Positions 21,860 to 36,048 are shown, counted from the first letter of the stretch. The stretch: DNA of 64,000 bases from Cepaea nemoralis (GCA_014155875.1 JACEFZ010026897.1:35182-99181), one strand, 5' to 3'. Numbers and translations: made by a program. The notes: a model not told the origin generated them from the sequence alone.

Positions 21860-22150
21860 ATGATGTTCAAAATGATGATGATAATGATGACGATTATTAT
21901 TATTATTATGAACATCATCCTGATAATGTAGATATTGAAAGTGATGATTTTAACCATGAAGATAATGATAATGTAGATATTGAAGGTGATGATCTTAACC
22001 ATGAAGATAATGATAATGTAGATATTGAAGGTGATGATCTTAACAATGATAATTATGATAATGAAGATCTTGAAGGTGATGTTTATGGTGATGATCATGA
22101 TGATTGTGGTGTTGATGATGACGAGGAGGGGGAGGAGGAGGAGGATGAAG
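21860..22150. repeat. GAT-based tract with a 45-bp inner repeat
   Basis: ATGATG/TTATTA text holds about three copies of a 45-bp unit (GATAATGTAGATATTGAAGG, TGATGATCTTAACCATGAA). It gives an acidic open frame on the plus strand, judged spurious. Confidence 0.85.
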
Positions 22151-22322
22151 TTAACAGTAAAGGCAAATGTAGTCTCATAGCCGATACTGCCGCTGAGTGA
22201 ATGTGAAGTGTCAGGCCTATAGATAACCTAGACCGCGACATGCGAGGTGAGTTGGCCATCTCCTTGTCCCCTCTAACAACATGAATGGTGTGTTAAAGTG
22301 TGACTACCTCTTGCATCTATTA

Positions 22323-22477
22323 TAGGGTGTATTTTTAATGACTGTGGTTTTTTGAAAATATTGCCGTTCCAAGTTTTGTATTTACCTATTATGTTGCATG
22401 AACTCCACAGAGGGTGAATACAAAACTTGGAAAGGTAATATTTTCAAAAACTGCACAGTCATTTAAAATACACCCTG
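22323..22477. mobile_element. MITE copy M2 (TA target duplication)
   Basis: Same inverted ends and centre as M1 (GGGTGTATTTTTAATGACTG, TTGCATGAACTCCACAGAGG). TA lies at 22321-22322 and 22478-22479. It is about 155 bp. Confidence 0.9.
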
Positions 22478-22479
22478 TA

Positions 22480-22835
22480 TAAGCCCTGGTAAGACACTGG
22501 CGCTATAGCTTCCAATAATTGTTCCAGTATTTCATTGTTTATACTTCTGCATCTCCTCATTTCTCGTTAACGTTCGCACGCTTTGACAGCAAGCGTAGTC
22601 TATTCACCAGCTACTATTTCTAGTGCACTGCACTGATTTTTTTTTCGTGTGGAGTAGCTTTCCCTATTACCAGTGTCCCACGCCATCAGGAGAACCCACT
22701 CCGACTTCTGAAGTACTTCTAATTTACGTCCCCAAGTCAAGGACGTGAAGTCAACATTTTAGTCCACCTAACCGGTGTTGTGGTTGAACCCGCTACCTCT
22801 GCATCAGCACACCGGAAGTTTAAGTTAAAAGTTAG
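22480..22835 (-). other. Unassigned, with a SINE-F-like fragment at 22665-22820
   Basis: The minus strand of 22740-22820 reads GCTGATGCAGAGGTAGCGGG, then TTCAACC (B-box-like). The same text is on the plus strand at 43820-43855. The rest is not recognised. Confidence 0.5.
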
Positions 22836-22935
22836 TTGCGTATCTTTTACATGACGTCACAGTCAACCCCAGCATATTTTTCGCTGTTTGTGATCTCTTG
22901 ATAAGTAAAAGTTTAGGAGCAAGCACTTTTATCCG
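22836..22935 (-). mobile_element. SINE-A tail fragment
   Basis: GTTGCGTATCTTTTACATGA CGTCACAGTCAACCCCAGCA. This is the complement of the SINE-A 3' end only. Confidence 0.7.
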
Positions 22936-22989
22936 TTCGGCCACGCTGATTTCTCTTTCTCTGATTGATCACTTGCATATCTTCAGCTA

Positions 22990-23557
22990 TAGGATGTATT
23001 TTTAATGACTGTGCAGTGTTTGAAAATATTGCCGGTCCAAGTTTTGAGTTCACACTTTGTAAAGTTTATGCGTGTGTTGTGTGTTGGATTAAGATGGATG
23101 AAGAATTACTTGCGCGATGAATTGGATTAAAGTGAGGAAGAGTTGCGCAATTCGTCGACCTCACTCTCTTCCCTGAGTCAATCTGAGTCCAGTGACAGGA
23201 AAAAACAAGACGACTGGATATGAATACAGGTGCAGTGGATGACCAGGGCGCTCTACTTGCCTTGCCGTGCTCCTTGCGTTCCACAACGCTTTGCAGGTAA
23301 ACGCCGTCATGCCCGTTGAATCATCAATTATTTCTTCCGCGCAGTCTGCCGAATTCTGTCTTCACATGCTGGATAGTATACCCTAGTTCACCGATTGGTT
23401 TGACACCAAATAGGTTACCCACGTCTGGTTTAGCCAGCCTGTCACAGCAGTTGCCCAGGCGGTGGCCGCTGTAAAAGCTCATGAAACATAAAGGTAAATA
23501 CCAAACTTGGACCAGCAATATTTTCAAACACTCCACAGGCATTAAAAATACACCCTG
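22990..23557. mobile_element. MITE-family long copy M3 (568 bp)
   Basis: The inverted ends match M1 and M2 (GGATGTATTTTTAATGACTG, CACCCTG at the right) and TA lies at 22988-22989 and 23558-23559. Between the ends are about 440 bp absent from M1 and M2. The longest minus-strand frame there (23542-23324, including FMSFYSGHRLGNCCDRL and LGYTIQHVKTEFGRLRG) is not recognised. It could be a transposase remnant of the parent element or captured sequence. Confidence 0.85.
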
Positions 23558-24290
23558 TATCTTTGCTTGAGTTCTTCAGTGTTGCGGTATCGCGAGGTGT
23601 TAGCTTTGCCATGGCTCGTGGGACTTAATGCCATGCAACACTTCAAGAGTCTAATCACACAAAAAGAAAGTCCTGTACCTGTTAGGACCTGCGCATTGTG
23701 TAGGTCTGAGTGCACAGAGGAATAGGTGATCAGAGAGAAGGAAATAAACGGAGCTGAAGAAATGGGCTCCACATTACATTTGACCTATGACCCTAGATTG
23801 TATTTTAAACACGGAAGACACAAACAATATGTAGCATGATTTATTGCCTGGCATATTTCACTGCATCTCGGCAGATACATACTGCAGAGGTATATATCAA
23901 ATGAAGTAAATACATGAATAATATTTTAGCTGAAACAATTAACAAAAATAGTCACAGGTGTTGTTCAAATGTGGAGCATCTGTTATCCCCACGGTAATTT
24001 CAAACTTAACACGAAATCTTTTTGTTTGCGTAATACGTTTTATCCAACAAATATATGCTTGTAATGATGTGGCCTTAAAGGCTCTAACCACAGGGTTCAA
24101 CTGATTAGTTTATCTTCTTGGGTACGTTTGGCATTTCCAGGTGTTATTTTTATTGCATTTGTCTCCTTTCTTGGTCTTCATTGTTTCCTTTTTGAACGTC
24201 GCTAATATTTTCCGTCTTTCGCAGTCGATACGTTTTTGGCATCTCTTGTCTGCATGATTTTAGCGCCTATAGAGTGGCTGTCGCCGGGTC
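23558..24290. other. Unassigned
   Basis: No gene recognised. A short stretch at 23830-23885 (complement) weakly resembles the left part of R1 (TATTGCCTGG). Confidence 0.35.
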
Positions 24291-24299
24291 CCAGTGACT

Positions 24300-24900
<601 letters not shown>

Positions 24901-25665
24901 ACACATAGGTAGCAAGGCGCGGCAAGATAATGAAATGCAACCAGACTAAGACGACCCCAATCACAAAAGAACTATAGCCACATCAGATTCAAAGGCTAAC
25001 TGTGGCGCGCCAACCCCTTGCAGTACATGCAGCAAGCGTTTTCTCCAACAATCAATCAAACAAAATACCCGTAACAAGACTGCGCCCAGTCACAGCAACC
25101 CAAACTACCAGCTTAAATCCGTTGAAACGGCGTGAATCTGAAATGTAATCCATTTTCCAAGAATCCACACACACACACAATAATACCCCTACAAAGTGTT
25201 TTTACGTAGCAAAATCCGCGCACCACAGAAAAGTTCTTACAAACATTTCACGATCTATTTCCCCATTGGGAGAAACTTGGCGCCGTTCCGCGTTTAACGA
25301 GATGAATTCAACTTTCTACTGGGCCTGCGGGCAGCGGCTAGATTTATCAATAATCTCAAGTGGTATGAATCTGTACATGCAGCTGAGGGAGATAGCGTTC
25401 TGTCTAAAGATGAGATATTAGACAGCAACGGGTAAGTCTTACCATGGGGTAAACAAGGCTGGGGATGGTCAGTGGGTCGAGAAATCGGTTCGAGATTATA
25501 ATCTACTCGCGGGTTGTCTGGGTCGCTCAATGGCGGTAACAATTTCCGGTAACCATAGTCTCTCGATGGCGGTAATGGGTCAATTCAGTCATCAGTATTG
25601 ATTTGCACGCATATAAGCTGAAAGATGATAGCGCGATATAATACATGCTGGAAGTAGCTCTGTAT
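24901..25665. other. Unassigned
   Basis: No recognisable gene or repeat. A short (CA)n run lies at 25168-25180. Confidence 0.35.
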
Positions 25666-25667
25666 GT

Positions 25668-25671
25668 CTGG

Positions 25672-25723
<52 letters not shown>

Positions 25724-25755
25724 ATATCTATCTATCTAGCTATCTAACTATCTAT
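25668..25755. repeat. (TCTA)n microsatellite
   Basis: About 20 TCTA/TATC units at the 5' border of Helitron-like copy 1. Confidence 0.95.
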
Positions 25756-26441
25756 AAGTTATTTATTTGTTCGCGAACGGCCCATCTGATTGAGATGAAA
25801 TTTTCTACACGCCTTCCTTTCATTCCAGCGCTGCCAACTGTGATATTTTGTTAGTGTGAAATCGCCTGCTTACTCAGTATTATTTCATTTTTCATTTTTC
25901 ATTATAATTTTATATATCTCAGGGGACCTAACTCTGTAAAAGTTATTTCAAGGGGCATAACTTTTCTATATAACTTATAGTCATATTGTGGCATTGTTTT
26001 CAAAGATTTATAAACTCTTTGTCCATAGTTATGTACCGGCATATGAGTTATAATAAATAATGATACAATCTGTAAGGCATTTTTAAAGTTTTCATAAAAA
26101 TAATGCACAATGCATAACATTGTAACTCATCTTTTTTTGCTTAAGAAGTTACTGTAGTCATGCAGGTGATTAGAAAGAGTTTTCATTAAAAATAATGGAT
26201 GGTGTGTGGAAAAACATTCTTTTAAGTTACTTTTTTTGTTGTATGAATTTAATGAGAACTTATATGACTACTTATATGAATTAAATGAGATGCTCCCCAC
26301 CAGGGACTGGGCGAAGCCGGACAGGGTCAGGCAGACAGATAGACAGACAGATAGACAGTCGGGAACAGGAACTTATATGACTACTTATATAAATTAAATT
26401 AGATGCTTCACACCAGGAGCTGGGCGATGCCGGGCCGGGTC

Positions 26442-26472
<31 letters not shown>

Positions 26473-26651
26473 TAGTCGGTAACGGGAACGGGAACTTATA
26501 TGACTACTTATATGAATTAAATGAGATGCTCCCCACCAGGGACAGGGCGAAGCCGGGCAGGGTCAGGCAGACAGATAGACAGACAGATAGACAGTCGAGA
26601 ACGGGAACTTATATGACCAGGGTCTGGGCGAAGCCGGGCAGGGTCAGCTAG
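25756..26651 (+). mobile_element. Helitron-like (HINE/Helentron-type) non-autonomous element copy 1
   Basis: The body (CTGATTGAGATGAAATTTTC TACACG, AAGTTATTTCAAGGGGCATA) matches 61440-61700. The 3' part repeats a 105-130-bp unit three to four times: TATATGAATTAAATGAGATG CTCCCCACCAGGGACTGGGC, GAAGCCGGGC.GGGTCAG, then a CAGA run. The final unit ends GCCGGGCAGGGTCAGCTAGT. A GC-rich near-palindrome (CTGGGC GAA GCCGGG) followed by a CTAG/T end is the usual Helitron 3' terminus. No Rep/Helicase frame is present. Confidence 0.75.
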
Positions 26652-26659
26652 TAATCTAT

Positions 26660-27250
26660 AAAACACAAGTGTACGCCTTTTTCTGTATCTATCGATCTTT
26701 CTATTAGTGTATATTGCATTATTTGTACATTTCCCTTTCACAGATCCTTGTTTTTGTCACATATTTTCGTGTTTATTTGTCTTCTTGTTCTCATTATTCC
26801 ACGCCAGCCGGCAATATACGTGATGATGAGTCAACCCCAGAGCCATTTAGCTGGTAACAAAGATATCTGCCTCAAGAAGCGCATAACCTGAGGATCAGTT
26901 CAGTTATCAGTTCTGAGGATGTTAAGGCGAAAACAAAAAATAAAAAACGAGTGTAACCACAGATCCCCAAACACATCTTTCTTTTCTGTTTGTTTGTGCT
27001 GCTTTCTAATTCCAACTTTCATGATTTTTGTATCTCATTGGACCAAATGGCGTTATTTCATAGCGGAAGACATTATGACACGTTTTCACATAACCCTCGA
27101 GGATAAAATCTCTTTTAGGTGATCGATAATGAGCGTCAGATTTTCATCTGTGCGTGTCAGCGTTGTGTTGTCATTTCCCTGGAATTTTATTCTTTGGCCA
27201 TGATTCTTTCTCTCCATCAATCCATCCAATCATCCATCCAATCATCTATC
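26660..27250. other. Unassigned
   Basis: No gene or repeat recognised, apart from ATCCATCCAATC runs at 27215-27258. Confidence 0.35.
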
Positions 27251-27256
27251 CAGCCA

Positions 27257-27257
<1 letters not shown>

Positions 27258-27301
<44 letters not shown>

Positions 27302-27321
27302 GTCTGTCTGTCTATGTCTGT

Positions 27322-27362
<41 letters not shown>

Positions 27363-27403
27363 TAAACTTTTGTAAGTGACTTTGTGTTTGTGAGTGAGTA
27401 TAT

Positions 27404-27449
<46 letters not shown>

Positions 27450-27450
27450 T
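27258..27450. repeat. (GA)n, (GT)n and (TTGA)n tracts
   Basis: GA at 27261-27298, GT at 27318-27360, TTGA at 27404-27448. The TTGA run sits at the 3' end of the next LINE (minus) and may be its tail. Confidence 0.95.
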
Positions 27451-28462
27451 AGGAACCCACATCACAGCATTCGGGACATTCCCATAAGCGTTACGTCCCC
27501 ATCCTCAGCAGCCAGCGAAGAGTTCCAACACTAATAGTTCCAGTAGCAATTATATTATATGTCCGTCTCGCCTTTCCTCTGAGCGTCGAGCATCGGCCAG
27601 ATCCCCTCGTCACACCTCGCTGCCTCATTCTAACCAGACTATGGTGATCCATTTGCTCCTCCGAGGTGTACACGTGCTCCCACAAGGCCGCAACCACGCC
27701 TGTCTTGTCATGCATCAATACTCCACAAAGTTTTGCAGAGCCAGCCAATCTGTCCGCCTGTTCATTCCCCAGCACACCGGCATGCCCCGGAGAAAAGATC
27801 CAGGTGATGCTTGCTACCCGTGACCTCCGAATCGAAGTAAGCCACTCTGCACGAAGCCTGCCGGTTCTCACCCTTCTCAGCATGCTTTCTGAGTCAGTTA
27901 CAATCACAATGTGTGTATGTATCGTGTTCTCTGTCCAGCGGAAAGCTGCATTGACCGCCTCCACCTCCATTCTTAAGCTAGATGTTGTGTCATCATAAGC
28001 CAGGCTCTCCTGCACCAAACGTCGACCATTAGCTTTTGCTAAGAATCCCCAGGCACTTCTCCTACCTCTCAACACCGAACCATCCGTGTAGATAATCACA
28101 TCACCCGGGCGAGAATTATCATGAATTAGTTGCTGAATTACCACTTCCGTGGCCCCTGCTGGTCACTCCCTGCACTTCCGGCTCAATGTGATTATAACTC
28201 TGCACAAGTCTGACTGCTCGGATGGCACTCTGGCCCACTCCTCCCCTCGCCTGATGTTTTCCAAAGGGCACACCTGGCTGATCGTAGCCTCCGCCTGAGC
28301 CATCCATGATTTCCCTCTTATCATTCTCTGACCTTTCACTACGTCCAGCGCTTCATGCAACGGGTGATCTGTGTCTGCTTCTACTCTGAGGTATGTTTTC
28401 GCCTGCATCACCTTGTGCCTACCAGCAACAGTAAGCAGACCAAGGATGTAACGCATACACAC
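27450..28462 (-). mobile_element. I-type LINE copy with intact RNase H
   Basis: Minus strand. 28462-28163 holds the segment before RNase H (QAKTYLRVEADTDHPLHEAL, DVVKGQRMIRGKSWMAQAEA). After a frameshift, 28144-27491 is a 217-codon open frame with the RNase H acidic residues: IIYTDGSV, RMEVEAV, VTDSES and GNEQADRLAG. Its C-terminal tail differs in sequence from the 18-kb copy (TGTISVGTLRWLLRMG), so it is another subfamily. The RT domain is missing. Confidence 0.9.
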
Positions 28463-28464
28463 TA

Positions 28465-28830
28465 CTGGGGTGTCTCGGGTGCATTGAGTATATATGTATG
28501 CGAGGGAGTGTACATTTGTGTGTTATTGAGTGGGTGTATAAATAACTGTGAGAGTTTGTGTAAACGATGTAAGTTTGTATGCAGGTATTATTCATGTGCG
28601 TGTGTCTCCTGCTTGCCTGTCTCATTAGCTGCTAATATGCATTGTTTATGTTTACAACATTCATTTGACAATATGTTTTTTTCCTATGTGAATGTACCTT
28701 GCACAATCGATAATTGATGAACTTAAGGCGAGTGATTGGAAGGGCCGAATACAAGACGGGCCTGTGAGCCAAATTTTTGACCCTTTGAAAATAAAGTTCG
28801 TTTGTTCGTTCGTTCTATCTGTCTATCTGT
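28465..28830 (+). mobile_element. LINE-T/SINE-like 3' end with AATAAAG(TTCG)n tail
   Basis: It has a GTGTGTGT-type region, then GCTTGCCTGTCTCATTAGCT, AATTTGACAATATG-like text, TATGTGAATGTACCTTGCAC, GGAAGGGCCGAATACAAGAC and TTTGAAAATAAAGTTCGTTT before (TTCG)n. Copies are at 35195-35630 (+) and 54385-54700 (-). There is no coding part, so the class is uncertain. Confidence 0.65.
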
Positions 28831-29043
28831 CTGTCTGTCTGTTCGTGTGTCTGTCTTCTGGTTGACTATCTGTCTAAAAGAGCACGAACTCTGAAGTTTC
28901 ATCGACGATCCCAGGGGTTTCCAAGAAAACTACACCTATGATGGAGTCCAGAAACAAATCCACAACCTTCAGAAAACAAGGCAAACAGCTTGACTACATG
29001 GCCAGATGATGTCTGGACCAGCAGAACCAACAGTACTGGTAAT

Positions 29044-30940
<1,897 letters not shown>

Positions 30941-31029
30941 GAGGTCACCTGTATAATTTACATATTTTACATATCACTATCTGCTATTCTAATCATGTTA
31001 CCTTTTTGTTTTTGCCATCTTTTCTTGCC

Positions 31030-31262
31030 GAATTCCTGGCCTAGAGGTTAGCGACTTTTCTCCGTAATCTTGTATACTCTCCTAAGTAAGGTGACGACGG
31101 TGAGAATCAGCAGTGGTTCGAATCGCGTCGGTAACTTACGGGGTATGTGAGCCGGCCGCTCAGAAAGCAATGGCAAACTACTGATCGTAATCTAGACAAG
31201 TAATCAACAATCAGCTGAAAGATGCTGATGTTGACAGCAATGTCCTGTAAAGGATATGCAAA
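31030..31262 (+). mobile_element. SINE-A, full-length representative
   Basis: A box TGGCCTAGAGG at the start, B box GGTTCGAATCGCG at about 31115. Then come GAGCCGGCCGCTCAGAAAGC, AATGGCAAACTACTGATCG and AACAATCAGCTGAAAGATGC TGATGTTGACAGC. It ends GTCCTGTAAAGGATATGCAA. The A and B boxes are spaced as in a tRNA gene, so it is tRNA-derived. Confidence 0.92.
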
Positions 31263-31264
31263 CA

Positions 31265-31880
31265 ATTTTGTTTTATCTTTTCTTGCATTTGATTTCAGCA
31301 GGAAATCCCACATCCTAAAATTGAATTTGATAGCACTTATCGAAACTGAAAATAGAGCGTGCATGATATTGCCTTCTATTTCTGCTTCCTGGCAGCATCC
31401 ACTCCTCCCCACGCCCCCCCCCCCCTTTTTTTTTTTTTAAAAGACCAGCATCGCGCTGAACGTATTCATGACCATCAATTCAAGTTTCCGTTGTTTGCCC
31501 TATCTTTTTGGGCTGTATCGATTCTGCCATGACCAGTATCGGGTCGAGTGTATACAAGGCCATCGATCTATGCCTACGTTGTCTGAGCACAAACATGAAT
31601 GTAACCGCCTGTCTGCGGCTTCTGTCTGAGGCTTCTGTCTGAGGCTTCTGTCTGCGGCTTCTGTCTGAGGCTCGCTAGTCCCTGGTGCTATATTAGGGCA
31701 CCGAAGATACCAAGTTTTCATACGCCGATTCTGGAGTTGAAATCTGAGACCAGAAATCAATCAATCTTTCATGGACCAAAAACAATATCTGCGCCAATCT
31801 TGATGGCTACACGGGGTCAGTGTGGGTTAGGTTATGACGTCACTTATAACTGAAAATGGTATTTTCGATAGTTACAAATA
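31265..31880. other. Unassigned, with a small 15-bp repeat
   Basis: Four near-copies of GGCTTCTGTCTGAGG lie at 31612-31672. C-run and T-run at 31413-31439. No gene recognised. Confidence 0.4.
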
Positions 31881-31884
31881 GTAA

Positions 31885-32660
31885 TATTGAGTAGGCCCAT
31901 CGAAAGCTGCAATCCAGAAAGATTAAATGTATCTTATGCAATATTATTGAATGTAAGAAAGAGAGTGCTGAAATGTTATATAGAAGCTGTTTTGCTGTAT
32001 GGATGCAAATTATGGAAGGTTAATTAACAGATTAGGAAAAGCGTGACAACAACGGAGATGTGGTTCTTGAGACGAATGCTTCGAATAATTTGGACTGCCA
32101 GAGTAACTAACAATGATTACCTTGAATAAGCTAATGAAACCAGACCAGTGGTTCTCAACTTTTTTGGTCCATGCACCCCTTCGCCATATGTTTAGAATGT
32201 CATCCTACCCCTTTTTCGTATTTCCTCCCTATAAATCTCCCCCCCCCCCCTTTTTTTTACGCAGTTTACGTAAAAATGGAAGCTAAATTTAATAACACAT
32301 ACTAGAAAAAGTCTAGACTTCTTCATAATACGTGATTTGTTGGTCTACTTACGTTATAAAATGAATTTCAGAAAGGCGGGAAGTACAGAACCGTAAAGTA
32401 TGGAGGCAAAAACAATAACAAGTAATCGGTTCTTGTATTAACACGAACTTGAAATAATTTTATTTTCTCCCCACCCTGGAAACCCTAAAATCCCCGGAAA
32501 GGGGGGGGGGGGGTCCCCACCGGTTGAGAATCACTAAACTAGACAATCATACACAGCTATAAGAAAGAGACAAACAACAGTCTTTGGTCAAGCTATGAAA
32601 GGAGAAGCATTGCGGAATAATGTGACAACTGGAAAGATCAGTGGGACAGGGGAATGAGAC
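31885..32660 (+). mobile_element. LINE RT C-terminal fragment, split by hAT copy 2
   Basis: The plus strand reads NVRKRVLKCYIEAVLLYGC, then TTTEMWFLRRMLRIIWTARV TNNDYLE. After the hAT (32147-32536) it continues in LINE order with HSYKKETNNSLWSSYER and NNVTTGKISGT. The pattern matches LINE-A's C-terminus (IETRKRVLRGYIEPVLLYGC). Several stops. Confidence 0.75.
32147..32536 (+). mobile_element. hAT non-autonomous element copy 2
   Basis: The left end is CAGTGGTTCTCAACTTTTTT and the right end is CCGGTTGAGAATCACTA. The 8-bp flanks are AACCAGAC (32139-32146) and AACTAGAC (32537-32544), 7 of 8 identical. The body carries GGTCTACTTACGTTATAAAA and GTACAGAACCGTAAAGTATG uninterrupted, which is the empty form of the LINE-C site in copy 1. 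Confidence 0.9.
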
Positions 32661-34140
32661 GGCAGCATGGAGGGATATTATCAGCTGAGCTATCCCAGAG
32701 CACCAAGGACCGAGATCTGTGAAACGAACAGCGTCCGTAACTTCTTCGCCACGAGGCCGCTGTGGGTCTCATTATTCCACGATTTACTCGTTTGCTTGTT
32801 TCTTCCATTAAACTTATTGGATATTCCAAGTCGAAAATCATATCTCGAATACCTCTGAATTACATTATTTTATATCAGAATCTTGCATCGCTTCTTCCCG
32901 GATGCATCGGCAGTTGCGTGTTGCTAAAATACCATTGCTATCTATGTCATTATGTTCTGTTTCTCTCAGATAGTTATTTTTCTCCATTATAATTGTATTG
33001 TTAATACCGTTATCGCAAAGAGCATCTTCAGTTGTACCTTAGCCCAGATCATTCAACCTGGAGACATGATGGGTATTTTGTAATTTGATCTATTTGTCAC
33101 ACTTGGGGTAACCTGACGGTTCTAGTCGTCTGAGTATTCATCTTCACGCTGTACGTTGCCATGTTGAGAATATGTGGAGATTTTCTACTGTCAACTGCGT
33201 AGGAACCAAAACAGCCACAGTACGGCAGTGTCCAGCACGCGTGTCTTTCGGCCCGGTAGCACGTGTTCCAATCCCGTTCTAGTCGGATATTTTAGATAGG
33301 TGTGGGCTGCCAAGTCTGGCCCTGTCTAAAACCGGTATCGTAAAGTGTATTGGGGCGTAAAGACGACTGGCTGGATAGTGACCATATGACATATGACACA
33401 TCAACTGAAGGCCTGTGAAAGGGTCTTTTACTTGTACTTAGGCAAGTATGGCAGGCTTGTAATCCTTATTGATTGCTGTGTTTGCCTGCTTTGTTAGCTG
33501 GATGGAGTCTATTTCAATGTGCGCTTTGTTTTATTGTGTCATATTTTGCATTAAAAAAATAAATGTTGGCCAAGTATAAGTAGTCAACATTATGTGTGCA
33601 TGTCATGACGGAAATGGCTCTTTGTGCTCGCCATTAAAGTATTTTGAGGGAATGGTGATACACCCATCCTGAGCTGTGGTCTAGGGATAGTGACACTCGC
33701 ACTTACATATTTCCCTGACATACCAAGTTGAGGCAATTAGTCGCGGAGTGGTCGGTCTTTCACTCTATTGGCGGACGACGAAAGCAGGTGTCGAACCCTC
33801 GTCTGACCGCGCTCAATACATTATCAGCATAGCCTCCTAGCGATCACAACAACGCGCATCCTTGTATCGGTTCTGATGGGCTATATTTATCCCCAATCAT
33901 ATCTTGCGCTAGCGCCTTTATCTACAAAGAGTTGTATTGATCTTTCCTCTTACTTCCAAGCTCTCCGGACAAATAGACACGTTTGTCCAGGCCCATGAAA
34001 GCCCGTTAGCATGTACATACTCTGTAGTCGAGTTTGGAGGTTAGCGTTGCCAAGAGGTTTAACGTGTTGACGCTTCAACTTTCTGTGTTATGGCGGCGGG
34101 GTAGAGGGTGCATTCTATGCACTGTTAGGCTTAAACGTTG
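32661..34140. other. Mostly unassigned; SINE-like pieces
   Basis: 32700-32770 (minus) resembles a SINE-A head (CGGCCTCGTGGCGAAGAAGT TACGGACGC). 33228-33400 is SINE-C-like (see 17195). 33680-33840 has tRNA-like text with GTGTCGAACCCTCG. No gene recognised. Confidence 0.45.
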
Positions 34141-34144
34141 ACTT

Positions 34145-34300
34145 CTCATTCAGATAGCAATGGCAAGGCTTAAAAAATGGCGCATGTCCTTTTGGGACGT
34201 TGTGAGCAACATGAACCCCAGTATAATGTTCTAGGCAATTTTACTCTCGGTAGTTTGCCATTGCTTTCTGAATTACTGAACTTGAATTTGCCTACAAAAT
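34145..34300. mobile_element. SINE-A core fragments in opposite directions
   Basis: CATTCAGATAGCAATGGCAA lies at 34148 (+). TTTACTCTCGGTAGTTTGCC ATTGCTTTCTGAATTACTGA lies at about 34240-34283 (-). Confidence 0.55.
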
Positions 34301-34339
34301 CAGTCTAGGGTTGATAATAACTTCATACGAGATGTAAAT

Positions 34340-34710
34340 AGTGCACTCACTCCAGTACAACAACGAAGTTCACATGACCTGTATGTAGAACACTCACTCC
34401 ATTACAGAAACGGTCTTCACATGAGCTGTATATTGAACACACCATCCCATACAGAAACGAACTTCTCACAAGTTGTATACAGGAGACACACTCCAACATA
34501 GAAACGAACTTCACGCCAGTGGTATGTAGACCATACACTCCAGTACACACACGAACAACATAAACTGTATATAGAACAATCACTCCAGTACAGAAACGAA
34601 CTTCACGCGAGTTGTATGTAGACCAAACACTCCTGTACACACACGAACAACATAATCTGTGTATAGAACAATCACTCCAGTACAGAAACGAACTTCACAC
34701 GAGCTGTAAA
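34340..34710. repeat. Minisatellite, about 54-bp unit, 7 imperfect copies
   Basis: The unit is CACTCCAGTACAGAAACGAA CTTCACGCGAGTTGTATGTA with GACC/AACA endings. Some copies read CACACACGAACAACATAA instead. Confidence 0.88.
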
Positions 34711-35064
34711 ATAAAGCATATATTCAAATAATTATCCTGCTGTTTAGTTAAAACAAAAGCGGCCTGGAGCAATCAGAGTGCATTTTTCTGGGAAGCTTTC
34801 CCGGTGTTTCAAAGCCATCTGAAGACGTCAAGATTGGCTCATTCGATTGGAATTGCTATAATGCCCACAATTATGGCTGTCATTTCTCATTATCGGATTG
34901 GTCAGCACTTCCGCTTCCTGGCACACTAAACTGTCATGTTTTCTAAGGACAGAAATCCGGATATCCGGGGGTTTGTTGATTGGTAACGTTATATGAATAA
35001 GGTACAGAAACATTCTATAGAGCCAACATATACAGGATCTTACCTACCTTATTTTGTTTATATA

Positions 35065-35070
<6 letters not shown>

Positions 35071-35138
<68 letters not shown>

Positions 35139-35148
35139 TCTCTCTCAC

Positions 35149-35193
<45 letters not shown>
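35071..35193. repeat. (TC)n microsatellite
   Basis: About 60 TC units with a few CAC interruptions. Confidence 0.98.
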
Positions 35194-35194
35194 G

Positions 35195-35630
35195 ACCGAG
35201 TGTTTGTGTAAATAATGTTTGTGTGTATGAATGTGTGTATGTAGGTATGTATGTGAATATGCATGTGTGAGTTTCTTAGTGAGTACGTGTGTATATGTGT
35301 TTGTCCGTCTGCTTGCCTGTCTCATAACATAGTATTTTGCAGTGTATATTTTCACACAACTAATTTGACAATGTGTATTTCCCCTATGTGAATGTAACAT
35401 GCCCAGTAGATAATTATTTTGCGAAAGATGAGTGGTTGATAGGTTTAGATAGTTGCATATCATTTACAGGGCGTCGCAGTCAACCCCAGTTTGTTTATGT
35501 TTGTGATCTCTTGGCATTTTTATGTTTGGTAGTTTGCCATTGCTTTGGTTGGAAGGGCCGAATAAAAAACCAGTCTGCGTGTCCAATTTCTGACACTTTG
35601 AAAATAAAGTTCGTTCGTTCGTTCTCTATC
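35195..35630 (+). mobile_element. LINE-T-like 3' end, split by a SINE-A tail
   Basis: It is the same sequence as 28530-28820: GCTTGCCTGTCTCATAACAT, CTATGTGAATGTAACATGCC, then after the SINE piece (35448-35550) GGAAGGGCCGAATAAAAAAC and TTTGAAAATAAAGTTCGTTC. Confidence 0.7.
35448..35550 (-). mobile_element. SINE-A tail and core fragment
   Basis: Minus orientation: AAAGCAATGGCAAACTACCA.. to CCTGTAAATGATATGCAACT. The outer half of the hairpin is missing. Confidence 0.75.
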
Positions 35631-35975
35631 TATCTGTCTATCTACCTACCTACTTACTTGCCTACATACTTACCTACCTACCTATATATATATATATATA
35701 TAAGCTTATGTCTATCTATCTATTGGTCTATCTACATATGTATCTATGTATCTATCTAACTATTTATCTATCAATATGTCTGTCTATTTGTCTGTCTGTC
35801 TGTCGACATATCTATCTATCTATGATAATCTCTTTCAGTCTTCGCCTATTCTCTTTCTGTTTCTGTCTGTCGTTGCCTGCCTGCCTGTCTGGCTATCTGT
35901 CTGAACGCCTGCCAATATGTCTGTCTATCATATGTGTCTGCCTGTCTATCTTTCAATACGCCTGTCTATCTGTCC

Positions 35976-36048
<73 letters not shown>

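Noticed and set aside
21799..22200. Acidic 133-codon frame starting with a signal-peptide-like segment
   Set aside because: It begins at TTG, not ATG. The hydrophobic start is the complement of a LINE 3' end and the acidic part is a GAT/45-bp repeat.
31030..31130. Functional tRNA genes in SINE-A and SINE-B heads
   Set aside because: A and B boxes are present but acceptor and anticodon stems do not pair, and the same text recurs in many dispersed copies with SINE bodies.
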